Shown here piece after piece: positions 6,970 through 14,347 of a DNA stretch of 29,383 nucleotides. Origin of the DNA: JBOFFC01 sp051648405 (GTDB lineage: Bacteria > Planctomycetota > Planctomycetia > Pirellulales > Lacipirellulaceae); NCBI GenBank assembly GCA_051648405.1, contig JBOFFC010000184.1:1-29383 (forward strand). The letters run 5' to 3'. Under the pieces are notes generated by a model, which was not told the origin of the DNA, searched no databases, and saw only the letters and a list, made by a program, of their open reading frames with translations. Within the stretch, counting starts at the first letter, position 1. Each line of letters begins with the position of its first letter. The position numbers and the translations under genes were made by a program.

Positions 6970-7001
6970 CCGCCCCGGGGTCGAGCCCCCGGGGCGGTTT
7001 T
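6970..7001 (+). terminator. Intrinsic terminator of the cold-shock gene
   Basis: A perfect 11-bp stem (CCGCCCCGGGG, 6970-6980, with CCCCGGGGCGG, 6987-6997), a 6-nt loop, then TTTTCGTTTT. This is the clearest rho-independent terminator in the window. The converging minus-strand gene ends at 7011. Confidence 0.9.
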
Positions 7002-7010
7002 CGTTTTCGC

Positions 7011-8774
7011 TCAGCGCCGGGCGGCGCCCCCCGTGACGACTTCCTCGATCGTCCAGTCGATCGGCGTGTAGCGCGCCACCAAGCCGCGCAGGCGCTCGGC
7101 GTCGTCGCACGCCTCGGCGGCGGTCGCGCCGCTCCGCGCCATCTCGGCCGCCATCACCCCGGCCGCCGTGCCGCTCGACCACTCGATCGGGTGCAGCCGC
7201 GTCGCCGAGTTCGCCAGGAACGTCTGCGCCATCGTCTTGCCGGCGACCAGCAGGTTCGCGTACCGCTCGTTCGTCAGCGCCCGCAGGGGGACGTAGAACG
7301 GCAGCGTCGGGTGGTTCTCGTGGACGTAAGGGGGGTAGGTGCAGCCGACGATCGGGTGGATGTCAGCCGCGTAGGCCCCGAGCGCAACGCGGTCGGGGAA
7401 GGCGGTCCCCGTCTTCCGCTCGGCGGGCCCGATCAGGTCCGCGAACTTCAGCAGGAACCCGTCCACGCCGATGCTCCGCCGCGTGTCGCGGATGTAGGGG
7501 AGCTTGGCCAGGCCGTGGCCGGTCCCCAGCACGTCGCCGGCGAGGGTGAAGCAATCGGGGTCGATCGACTCGCCCGAGTCGTCCAGCGGGGCGTGGCGGC
7601 GGAACCAGTCGTGCCAGGCGAGGGCCCGCTTCTCGGCGGCGGCGAGCACCGCGAGGTCGATCCCCCCCACCCAGTCGGTCGCAGTCGCGGCCGACTTGGC
7701 CTTGGACAGGAACAGGTAGCCGAACGGGTAGTCGTTCCCCCCCTCGCCCCCGCCGGGGACCGACGTCTCGCTGTAGCCCCAGTTCTGCAGGCAGAGGTCC
7801 CCCGGCTTGGCCGTCGGCCCCTCGCCCCGGATGCGGCGGTAGGTCCAGATCCGCTGCCACGCGTCCGGGTTCTCGCGGTAGGCGCCGTAGCCCATGCGGG
7901 GGATCGTTTCGATCTGCGGGTGGTTCGCCTGCGGCGTGGCGTGCAGCTTCTGCACGAAACAGAAGACGGTCGCCTGGCCGCACGTGTCGTCCCCGTCGCG
8001 GCCGCCGTCCTCGGTCTCGACCCCTTGCAGGTAAGGGGCGTCCGCCAGGGCGAGCGCCTCTCCCCACTCGGTCGCGTCCATGTAGACGCACGGCTTGTCG
8101 CCGCTGTGAAAGTCGAGCACCCGTTTGGTGAACCGCGCCGAGTCGCGCGGCGAGTACCAATCGACCAGGTCCTCGCTTGGCAGCCGGTCGTAGCCCTTCG
8201 CGGCGACGCCGGCACGCGGCGTGCGCGCGATCGCCTCGACGCCGACGACTCGGTTGCCACTGGTGGAGACGCGCTTCACCACCGTGTCGTGGTAGACGAC
8301 GAGCCGATCCTTCAGCGCGCGGACGCGGGGCTCGAAGAACCGCTCGACGAACGGCTTCGGCTCGAAGCAAAAGCGGCTGACCCAGCCGTCCCCCGGGTTG
8401 CCGGTCGCCAGGCAGGCGTCGCGGAAGAAGGGGGTCATGTTCCGCGGGTCGCGGGCCACCTTGGCGACGCTGTAGGGCTCGGCGCCGGGGGTCTCGACGG
8501 AGTGCCACGCCTCGTCGATCGCCGGCACGCCGGACGAGCTGATCTGCCCGCCGAGGAGGTCGGTCGGCTCGATCAGCGCGACGGTCGCCCCCTCGTCGGC
8601 CGCCGAGAACGCGGCGGCGAGCGCGGCGGTCGATCCACCCACGATCACCACGTCGAACGGCTGGCCGTCGGGGGCGAGCTCGTGGGCGGGGGCGGATAAG
8701 CCACCGAAGACGGACGCGATCAGCGCAAGCCGCGCGGCGACCGCCGACAGGAGTCCGAGTGAGCGAGCGAGCAT
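7011..8774 (-). CDS. Exported FAD-dependent oxidoreductase
   Basis: 587 residues from ATG 8774 (MLARSLGLLSAVAARLALIA), the start giving a normal signal peptide; the frame is open to 8891 but the extra residues are Pro/Ser/Arg-rich. After a Sec-type leader (1-30) comes a dinucleotide-binding Rossmann motif DVVIVGGSTAALAAAFSAAD (41-60) ending with an acidic ALIEP strand and LLGGQ (73-77), typical of the FAD_oxidored family (PF12831-like). The C-terminus has LLVAGKTMAQTFLANSATRL and TGTAAGVMAAEMA-like FAD contacts. Substrate unknown. No twin-arginine motif precedes the hydrophobic stretch, which is odd for an exported flavoprotein. It is the last gene of the DUF1559/lipoprotein operon, 58 bp after the second lipoprotein. 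Confidence 0.87.
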   Translation of the reverse strand: MLARSLGLLSAVAARLALIASVFGGLSAPAHELAPDGQPFDVVIVGGSTAALAAAFSAADEGATVALIEPTDLLGGQISSSGVPAIDEAWHSVETPGAEPYSVAKVARDPRNMTPFFRDACLATGNPGDGWVSRFCFEPKPFVERFFEPRVRALKDRLVVYHDTVVKRVSTSGNRVVGVEAIARTPRAGVAAKGYDRLPSEDLVDWYSPRDSARFTKRVLDFHSGDKPCVYMDATEWGEALALADAPYLQGVETEDGGRDGDDTCGQATVFCFVQKLHATPQANHPQIETIPRMGYGAYRENPDAWQRIWTYRRIRGEGPTAKPGDLCLQNWGYSETSVPGGGEGGNDYPFGYLFLSKAKSAATATDWVGGIDLAVLAAAEKRALAWHDWFRRHAPLDDSGESIDPDCFTLAGDVLGTGHGLAKLPYIRDTRRSIGVDGFLLKFADLIGPAERKTGTAFPDRVALGAYAADIHPIVGCTYPPYVHENHPTLPFYVPLRALTNERYANLLVAGKTMAQTFLANSATRLHPIEWSSGTAAGVMAAEMARSGATAAEACDDAERLRGLVARYTPIDWTIEEVVTGGAARR

Positions 8775-8832
8775 GGGGGGCTTCGGACGGGGCGAGAATG
8801 CCGCGGGCTGGGCCGCGCGGCCGCGGGGTCGC

Positions 8833-9288
8833 TTAGCGACGGCCCTTCGGCTTGTCGGTGACGAGGTCGAACTTGGCGGGCTCGTTGTCACCCTGCTTGA
8901 CCTCGAACGACAACCCGCTCTCCCCCAGCGAGTTGTACCTCATCGGGATCAATGGCGTGCCCAGCGAATCCCCTGCCGGGCCGGCGGCCTTGACGGCCGG
9001 GTCTTGCGACGAGAAGCACGACACCTTCACGCGGTGCGTCCCCACACGGGCGCCGTCCTCGGGTGAAAAAGTCGAAAGGACGAACGAGCCGTTCGGCTGG
9101 ATCTGCGCCTGGGCGGGCTGCCCCCCGGCGGTGTGCTGGAACATCACGGAGCCGAACTTAAGCGGCTTACCGTCGAGCGCGACGGTCCCCGAGACGCGAC
9201 CCATCGGCGGCCCCGAGTCGCAGCCTGCGACGAACGCAGCGACGGTGATCACAACCCAAGCGAGTGGTCGAAGACGGACGCTTTGCAA
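8833..9288 (-). CDS. Small lipoprotein, carboxypeptidase-regulatory-like fold (paralog 2)
   Basis: 151 residues. The start is TTG 9288, decided by an excellent AGGAGGG 6-8 nt upstream that lies inside the last codons of the preceding gene. Residues 1-22 are a lipoprotein signal peptide ending VAG-Cys23. The body is a compact beta domain: VSGTVALDGKPLKFGSVMFQ, then NGSFVLST and GTHRVKVSC, resembling the transthyretin/carboxypeptidase-regulatory folds common in planctomycete lipoproteins, and it ends YNSLGESGLSFEVKQGDN. It is clearly paralogous to the gene just upstream (shared KFGSVMFQ, GGQPAQ, SFVLST/KFVLST, SSQDP/TSQDP, GDSLG and LIP-YNS). Probably anchored in a membrane facing the periplasm. 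Function unknown. Confidence 0.85.
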   Translation of the reverse strand: MQSVRLRPLAWVVITVAAFVAGCDSGPPMGRVSGTVALDGKPLKFGSVMFQHTAGGQPAQAQIQPNGSFVLSTFSPEDGARVGTHRVKVSCFSSQDPAVKAAGPAGDSLGTPLIPMRYNSLGESGLSFEVKQGDNEPAKFDLVTDKPKGRR

Positions 9289-9291
9289 CGC

Positions 9292-9930
9292 TCAGCCCTC
9301 CTCGCCGAGAGTGGTCGGCGCCGGCTCGGCCGGCGTGTCGGTCGTCGCGGGAGCGGCCGCGTCGGCTTCGGCGGGTGCGTCGGTCGCGGGTGCGCCAGCG
9401 GCTGGTTCTGCGGCGGCGGGGTCCACGGAAGCAGGCTCGGTTACCGCAGGATCGACGAGCGCCCGTTCCTCAGGAGCGGGCGCCTCGGGCTCGAGCCGCA
9501 GGACGAACGGGGCGTTCCCCTGGGCGAGGATCGAGACTTCAATGCCACTCTGCGAAAAGCTGTTGTACTTGGCCGGGATAAGCAAGTCGCCGAGCGAGTC
9601 ACCGAAGGACTTGTCCTTCAGACTCGGGTCCTGCGACGTGTAGCACGAGACGCGGACCTGGTGTTTGCCGACCGCTGCGCCGTCGGCTTTGCCGTAGGTC
9701 GAGAGGACGAACTTTCCTTCGCCGTCGATCGTTCCCTGAGCGGGCTGGCCCCCCTGGGTCGGCTGGAACATCACCGATCCGAACTTGAGCGGCTCGTCGC
9801 CGAGGAACACCCGACCCGTGACGGGGACGATCTTGGGTCTTGGCGGCATCGACTCGGCGCAGCCGACCATCGTCAGCAGCACAATCAGAACGGCGGCCCG
9901 AGGTACCGCCTTGAGATTACTGCAGGGCAT
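9292..9930 (-). CDS. Small lipoprotein with Ala/Pro/Glu tail (paralog 1)
   Basis: 212 residues from ATG 9930, with GAGG 6 nt upstream. A lipobox (TMVGC) places the modified cysteine at residue 24. The next ~130 residues are the same beta domain as the following gene (VTGRVFLGDEPLKFGSVMFQ, KFVLST, GKHQVRVSCYTSQDP, GDSLGDLLIPAKYNS). Unlike its paralog it ends with about 60 residues of low-complexity Ala, Pro, Glu and Thr (PAAAEPAAGAPATDAPAEAD), a likely disordered stalk or wall-spanning tail. The start overlaps the end of the DUF1559 gene by 14 bp and its own stop lies 3 bp before the next start, so the three are probably co-translated. Planctomycete DUF1559 genes often have such lipoprotein neighbours; the joint function is unknown. 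Confidence 0.87.
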   Translation of the reverse strand: MPCSNLKAVPRAAVLIVLLTMVGCAESMPPRPKIVPVTGRVFLGDEPLKFGSVMFQPTQGGQPAQGTIDGEGKFVLSTYGKADGAAVGKHQVRVSCYTSQDPSLKDKSFGDSLGDLLIPAKYNSFSQSGIEVSILAQGNAPFVLRLEPEAPAPEERALVDPAVTEPASVDPAAAEPAAGAPATDAPAEADAAAPATTDTPAEPAPTTLGEEG

Positions 9931-10996
9931 TGATGACCTCGCCGCCATTGACCGTCCCCAGTCCGTAGTAGGTGCTCAAGTCGATGTCGTCAGCCAGCGG
10001 GTGGACGCTGCCGTCGCAGTAGACGAAGTTCGTCACGCCGGGGTGCTGGCTGCTGAACGGCCGCTGAACAAAAGCCGCGCTCGGCCCGTCGAGTTTGGCG
10101 TTCGGCGTGTTCTGGAGCACCTTCATGTGGTAGGGAGCCTCCTGGTAGCCACCAAGGTACCACGGGCGATTGTAGTCGGGCAGGGCGCGACAGACGCCGA
10201 ACGCCTCGCAGCGCGCGTCGAGGAACTCGCCGACCATCAGCGAGTTGCTCGTCCCGTCCACGATCTGGGCCAGCTTGCGTCCCTTGCCGATCACGTGAAA
10301 CCGGTTCGGCGCTATGATCATCAGTTTGCCGAGCGTGAACGCGCCGTTCGTGTAGATGGTCCCGAACGAAGTCGGAATCGCCAGCAAAGCGGCCTCAGCG
10401 GCCGTGTACCTCACCTGCGAATTGGCGACGCTCGACTGCGCTGTCACATCGACCCCTGCGATCCCAGCGTAGGTCGCCAGCGCGCCGAGCTGGTAGGTGT
10501 ACGCCGCGTCCCCCGGCACTTCCGCGGTGCTGCGAATCGACTCTCCTTCGTAGCTCGGGCAGATGTACGCCGAGATGACGACGTTTCGGGCCGGATCGAC
10601 GTACGGGTTGTTGCCGTTCTTGTACTGGATGTCCATCTGGGCAAAGGTCGCCGCTTCTTCCATGTACGGCAGGATCAACGAGAAGAGGCTCTCCTTGTTG
10701 AAGTTGATCCCCGCCCGCGGGGCATTCGTCGCCGGGTCGATCATCCGGGCGCCGTACCCTGGCGGAAGGATGTCCCCCTTACTCGACGCGTAGTTGATGC
10801 AGCCCAGTCCGATCTGCTTGAGGTTGTTGATGCACGAGTTGCGCCGCGCCGCCTCACGAGCCGCCTGCACCGCAGGGAGCAGGAGCGCCACCAAGATGCC
10901 GATGATCGCGATCACGACCAGCAGTTCGACGAGCGTGAAACCGGCCGCGTGGCTGGGGGCGCCAACACGACGGCCGAGCGAGTGACGAGTGGGCAT
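9917..10996 (-). CDS. DUF1559 prepilin-like protein
   Basis: 359 residues from ATG 10996, with GAGG 7 nt upstream. A type IV pilin-like N-terminus is plain: Gly19 followed by FTLVELLVVIAIIGILVALL with Glu24 at +5, so a prepilin peptidase would cut after Gly19 and methylate Phe20. Next comes the planctomycete DUF1559 (SBP_bac_10) signature LLPAVQAAREAARRNSCINN with LKQIGLGCINY. Near the C-terminus is HPGVTNFVYCDG, the H-X9-DG motif of this family. It is probably an inner-membrane-anchored, outward-facing pseudopilin. These proteins are greatly expanded in planctomycetes and their function is not known. First gene of a four-gene minus-strand operon with two lipoproteins and an exported FAD enzyme. 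Confidence 0.95.
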   Translation of the reverse strand: MPTRHSLGRRVGAPSHAAGFTLVELLVVIAIIGILVALLLPAVQAAREAARRNSCINNLKQIGLGCINYASSKGDILPPGYGARMIDPATNAPRAGINFNKESLFSLILPYMEEAATFAQMDIQYKNGNNPYVDPARNVVISAYICPSYEGESIRSTAEVPGDAAYTYQLGALATYAGIAGVDVTAQSSVANSQVRYTAAEAALLAIPTSFGTIYTNGAFTLGKLMIIAPNRFHVIGKGRKLAQIVDGTSNSLMVGEFLDARCEAFGVCRALPDYNRPWYLGGYQEAPYHMKVLQNTPNAKLDGPSAAFVQRPFSSQHPGVTNFVYCDGSVHPLADDIDLSTYYGLGTVNGGEVINALQ

Positions 10997-11048
10997 CCGG
11001 CGCCTCGTGGGGACTCGTGGGGGAGGGACTGAACCCGCGACAGGAAAA

Positions 11049-11082
11049 CCGGGCGGGCCCCGTCAACACGGAGCCCGCCCGG
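11049..11082 (-). terminator. Intrinsic terminator of the upstream PEP-CTERM gene
   Basis: A 10-bp outer stem (11049-11058 with 11073-11082) plus an inner 4-bp stem (CCGT/ACGG), followed on the minus strand by GGTTTTCCT. It lies about 28 bp after the stop of the PEP-CTERM gene at 11111 and separates that gene from the DUF1559 operon. Confidence 0.8.
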
Positions 11083-11110
11083 GACTGGTTGCTATCAACC
11101 TGCTACCGCT

Positions 11111-12364
11111 TCAGCGAGACCGCCGACGCAGGCCGCCGAACGCCAAGGCCGCAAGGGCCGTGACGCACGCCGCCGGCTCCGGAATCGCCGTCGCCGGGCC
11201 GCCATTACCGTAGTTCGCGACCCACGTGGTGTAGTCGCCGCTGTCCACAGTCCCGGGCGTCGCGTCGTTCGGCAGGGTGATCGCTTGACCGAGGTTGTCA
11301 CGCCACGTGGTGTAGTCGGCCGCGTCGACCAGCCCGTCGTTGTTGTAGTCGCCGCTGATGCCGCTCACCGGGAGCGCCCCGCGGAGCGACTCGAAGTCGT
11401 ACGCGAACCGCAACTCGTCGAAGAACAGGTTCTTCCCTTCGTAGCTGCTGAAGGCGATCTGGGTGCGGTTGATGCGGGTGTTGTTGTCCATCGCCAGCGT
11501 GTCGAACGAGCCGGTCGCCAGCGCGCTCGTCGTGGCGGTCGCTTCGGACGTCAGGTCCGAGGGGCTGACCCAGTAGGTAACGCGGTCTGTGGCGCCCGAC
11601 TGGTTGACCTCGAGCTTCAGCATCACTAGGTAGGTGATGTTGTCGAGCGTCGCTTCGGTGGTCCCCTTCACCAAGACCGTGTCGATCATCGTCGGCGCGT
11701 TGACGTCGCCGCCGCGGGCGCGGACCACGAGGTCAAGCTGGCCGGCGTCGGCCGGGTTGCTCGTCGCCTGCTCGCCGTGGAACCCGAACATCAGGCCGTA
11801 CGGGGTCCCCTCGGCGCTCGTGCCGGTGGTCAGGCCCGCTTCGTCCCAACCCGGGCCGACAAAGCCCACGAGGCCGTGCTGACGGCGGCCGCTGTTGGTG
11901 TAGGCGCCCCCCGGGTTGACCAGCGCGCTCATGTAGTAGGTGTCCGCCGGGGCGAACGTGTCCATGACGCGGAACCCGCGCCGGAACGTGACCGTGCTGT
12001 TCGCGGCGATGCCGAGGAACCGACCCTTGCCGGTCGAAGCGTCGTCGTACGACACGGCCGGGTTGCCCAGCGTCAGGTTGCCCGGCGAGCCGACGTCCCA
12101 TTGCAGGTTGCCGGTCCCCTGGGTCCACGGCGCCGGGCTGCCGGTGCCGTCGTCGGTCCAGCCGGGGGTGATCACCGGGCGGCCGTTCGCAGCGGAGCCG
12201 GTTTGGTCGAGGCGGAACGTGCCCAGGCCGAGCGGGTCGTAAACGTCCGCGTTTAAGCTATCGGCCGCGATCAACTGCGCCGACGCCGGCGACGTTACGC
12301 CGAGCGCGACGGCCGCCACCAACACAGCGGCGCCCGCGAGGCGCCAGGAACGTGTGCAAAGCAT
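11111..12364 (-). CDS. PEP-CTERM protein with dockerin-like module
   Basis: 417 residues from ATG 12364 (a TTG five codons earlier is also possible; neither has a good ribosome site). Signal peptide about 1-30 (LAGAAVLVAAVALGVTSPASAQ). A large beta-rich region follows with no family I can name; it begins IAADSLNADVYDPLGLGTFR and may be a jelly-roll/LamG-like domain. Next comes GDYNNDGLVDAADYTTWRDN, an EF-hand-like dockerin half with acidic ligands at loop positions 1, 3, 5, 9 and 12, then a degenerate half (TPGTVDSGDYTTWVANYG). The C-terminus is IPEP, a hydrophobic helix, then RRRSR: the PEP-CTERM exosortase sorting tag. It should be exported and processed at the surface. The terminator at 11049-11082 follows. 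Confidence 0.9.
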   Translation of the reverse strand: MLCTRSWRLAGAAVLVAAVALGVTSPASAQLIAADSLNADVYDPLGLGTFRLDQTGSAANGRPVITPGWTDDGTGSPAPWTQGTGNLQWDVGSPGNLTLGNPAVSYDDASTGKGRFLGIAANSTVTFRRGFRVMDTFAPADTYYMSALVNPGGAYTNSGRRQHGLVGFVGPGWDEAGLTTGTSAEGTPYGLMFGFHGEQATSNPADAGQLDLVVRARGGDVNAPTMIDTVLVKGTTEATLDNITYLVMLKLEVNQSGATDRVTYWVSPSDLTSEATATTSALATGSFDTLAMDNNTRINRTQIAFSSYEGKNLFFDELRFAYDFESLRGALPVSGISGDYNNDGLVDAADYTTWRDNLGQAITLPNDATPGTVDSGDYTTWVANYGNGGPATAIPEPAACVTALAALAFGGLRRRSR

Positions 12365-12680
12365 GGTGTGTTTCGCCAAAGGGGGTGAGTTTCGCCGCCG
12401 TTTGATCGACGTTGGGGGAGGCGGGCGTCGGGGGAGACGTCACAGAACGAATCGAACAGGAGCCGGCCGCTCCGCACGGCAACGCCCGCGCGAAGCGCGA
12501 GAACGCGTGCGACTCGTCGGGGATGATTTCAGCGCATACCATCAGACTATTCGTGCGGTGGGCGTTCCGCAAGCAAACCGCCGGCGCCGGAGAGCAATCT
12601 ACTCTCGCTTTTGCGCAGGCCGCGATCACTCGCCACCGGCTTGGGGCCAGCCGCGACCGCGGCGTCCAGGCCGTAGCCGA
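12365..12680. other. Intergenic region between two PEP-CTERM genes
   Basis: 316 bp without a gene. It should contain the promoter of the 11111-12364 gene, but I see no convincing -35/-10 pair. A small GCGCG-type hairpin is present near 12487-12499. No clear terminator for the gene ending at 12681 is visible. Confidence 0.5.
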
Positions 12681-14000
12681 TCACGGCCGGCGACGAAAAC
12701 CAAACGACAACCCGCCGATCGCGATCAGCACCAGGGCCGCCGGTTCGGGGACCGCCGTCGCCGCTCCCCCCGACACCCCGTAGTTGGCGACCCAAGTGGC
12801 GTAGTCGCCCGTATCGACCGTTCCCGGGGTTGGGTCGTTGGGGAGGACGATCGCCTTGCCCAGGTTGTCGCGGTACACGGTGTAGTCGGCGGCGTTGACC
12901 GTTCCGTCGTCGTTGTAGTCACCATCGACACCACCTACCGCTGCGGAAGACTCGAAGACGTGCACCTGACTCGTCGAGAAGTCGCTGACGTAGAGCAGGT
13001 TGTTGATGGGGTCGTAGCTGAAGTCGTAGATGCCCGAACCGGCCGCCGCCGTGTTGAACGGCGTCACGCCGTCGGCCCCCGTAAAGGTCACCGCGATCGG
13101 CGTGTCGGTGGCGGTTCCGTCGGCGCTCGGCGGGGTCGCCGAGAAGACCTTCACCTGATCGAAGAAGGTGTTCGGCGCTCCGCGCAGGTTGATAATCACG
13201 GCCCCCCCGGGTCCCGCGAACTGCGCGGGCAGGTGGGCGACGTTGATCGCCGAAACGAAGTTGTCGTCGGCGCTATCGACGATCGTCTGAATCCCCGTGT
13301 TCCCTTCGAGAGTTTGGAACTGACCGTCGCCGACGCGCGTCCCACGGGCGACGCCCCCCCAAGCGCGCAGGTAGACGTCCCCGGTGGCCTCGTCGTAATC
13401 GACGTCTTTCCAGCCCGTCCCTACCCCCGGGTAGAACAGGATGTTGGCGCCGGGCACTTCGACGGACGCGCCGCTGTTTTGGTCGTAGAAGTTCTGGGTG
13501 TCGCAGCCGAAGCAGGTCAGCATCACGCGGCCGGTGACGGGATCGACGGCGCCCCCGTCGATCGTGTTCGCCTGCGTGTTGAGCTGTGCGGGAACGGAGG
13601 TCTGCGACCAGTTCAGCGTGTCGGTCCCGAAGGCGTACGACTGGGCCAAGTCGCCGACGCCGCTGTTGGGGAAATCGGCGTTGTCGGTCGCGGCGAGGAG
13701 CGTGACTCCGTCGGTGCTGAGGGTCACGTAGCCGTTCCCCGGCAGGCTGCCCCCGCCGAAGGTGTTGACCTTGGTCGGCGTAGTCAGCGGGTTGACGATG
13801 CGGTGGAGCTGGCCGCCCCCGAACAGACCTCCGATGTAGACCGTGTTGCCGTGGGCGGCGACCGAGCCGGGAACCCCGGCCTGGAGGGCGGCCGTGTCGA
13901 GTTGCGCAACGAGTCGCAGATTGAAGGCGTTCGACGGTGACGCAAGCGCCATCGCCGCCACAACGGCCACGAAGACAACCAGCCGTTGCATGCACATCAT
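12681..14000 (-). CDS. PEP-CTERM protein, beta-propeller-like, with dockerin-like module
   Basis: 439 residues from ATG 14000, which has GAGGA 8 nt upstream; a second ATG follows immediately. Signal peptide about 1-25 (RLVVFVAVVAAMALASPSNA-FN). The body reads like repeated beta blades (NTVYIGGLFGGGQLHRIV, GYVTLSTDGVTLLAATDN, KDVDYDEATGDVYLRAWGGV, YDFSYDPINNLLYVSDF), suggesting a propeller-type fold, which is inference. It contains a CFGC pair. The end carries GDYNDDGTVNAADYTVYRDN, a degenerate second half (TPGTVDTGDYATWVANYG), then VPEP, a hydrophobic helix and RRRP, the PEP-CTERM tag. The C-terminal 80 or so residues are closely similar to those of the gene at 11111, while the bodies differ. 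Ligand and function unknown. Confidence 0.88.
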   Translation of the reverse strand: MMCMQRLVVFVAVVAAMALASPSNAFNLRLVAQLDTAALQAGVPGSVAAHGNTVYIGGLFGGGQLHRIVNPLTTPTKVNTFGGGSLPGNGYVTLSTDGVTLLAATDNADFPNSGVGDLAQSYAFGTDTLNWSQTSVPAQLNTQANTIDGGAVDPVTGRVMLTCFGCDTQNFYDQNSGASVEVPGANILFYPGVGTGWKDVDYDEATGDVYLRAWGGVARGTRVGDGQFQTLEGNTGIQTIVDSADDNFVSAINVAHLPAQFAGPGGAVIINLRGAPNTFFDQVKVFSATPPSADGTATDTPIAVTFTGADGVTPFNTAAAGSGIYDFSYDPINNLLYVSDFSTSQVHVFESSAAVGGVDGDYNDDGTVNAADYTVYRDNLGKAIVLPNDPTPGTVDTGDYATWVANYGVSGGAATAVPEPAALVLIAIGGLSFGFRRRP

Positions 14001-14347
14001 CCGGACTTCCTCGGCGGGAGAATTGAAGAACGCCTCGGCTCGACCGGCGTCAGGCGCACCTAAAGGCTAACCAGCGGGCGCCCCTAACCTCAACGCCTTG
14101 GCGCCGGCGATTCGCGCAGCTTTATCTGGCCAAGGCGCATTCCACAGCGGTCGTCTCGCCGCTTGACGTGCTTCGCCCCCCCTTCGTCGTGCCAAGCGGT
14201 TTCCTCGCCCAGAGGGTTCGACTACGCTCGATTTAGCCGCGAGCCGGCGGGCGCTCGTTCGGCGCCGCGACCGGCACGGCCTCCTCCTGGCTCCTTTCCG
14301 GCGACCCGAGGGCGATCCCCTCCGGCGCTCAACACGACTGGCGAGCA
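14001..14347. other. Divergent intergenic region upstream of a PEP-CTERM gene and a GHL10 gene
   Basis: 347 bp without a gene, serving two divergent units. It contains a 9-bp inverted repeat (14094-14102 and 14129-14137) around an AT-richer 26-nt centre. No strong promoter hexamers could be assigned on either strand. Confidence 0.5.
14094..14137. repeat. Inverted repeat, possible operator
   Basis: CGCCTTGGC (14094-14102) and GCCAAGGCG (14129-14137) are perfect inverse copies separated by 26 nt containing TTTATC/GATAAA. The position between divergent exported-protein genes fits a regulator site. It could also be a chance match in GC-rich DNA. Confidence 0.35.

Noticed and set aside
12590..12606. 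Plus-strand hairpin GAGAG/CTCTC followed by GCTTTT
   Set aside because: No plus-strand gene lies upstream, the stem is only 5 bp, and it points away from both neighbouring genes.
12354..13940. Plus-strand open frame of 528 codons opposite a PEP-CTERM gene
   Set aside because: Antisense to a protein with signal peptide, dockerin-like module and PEP-CTERM tag; the translation is Arg/Val/Asp-rich without any domain.
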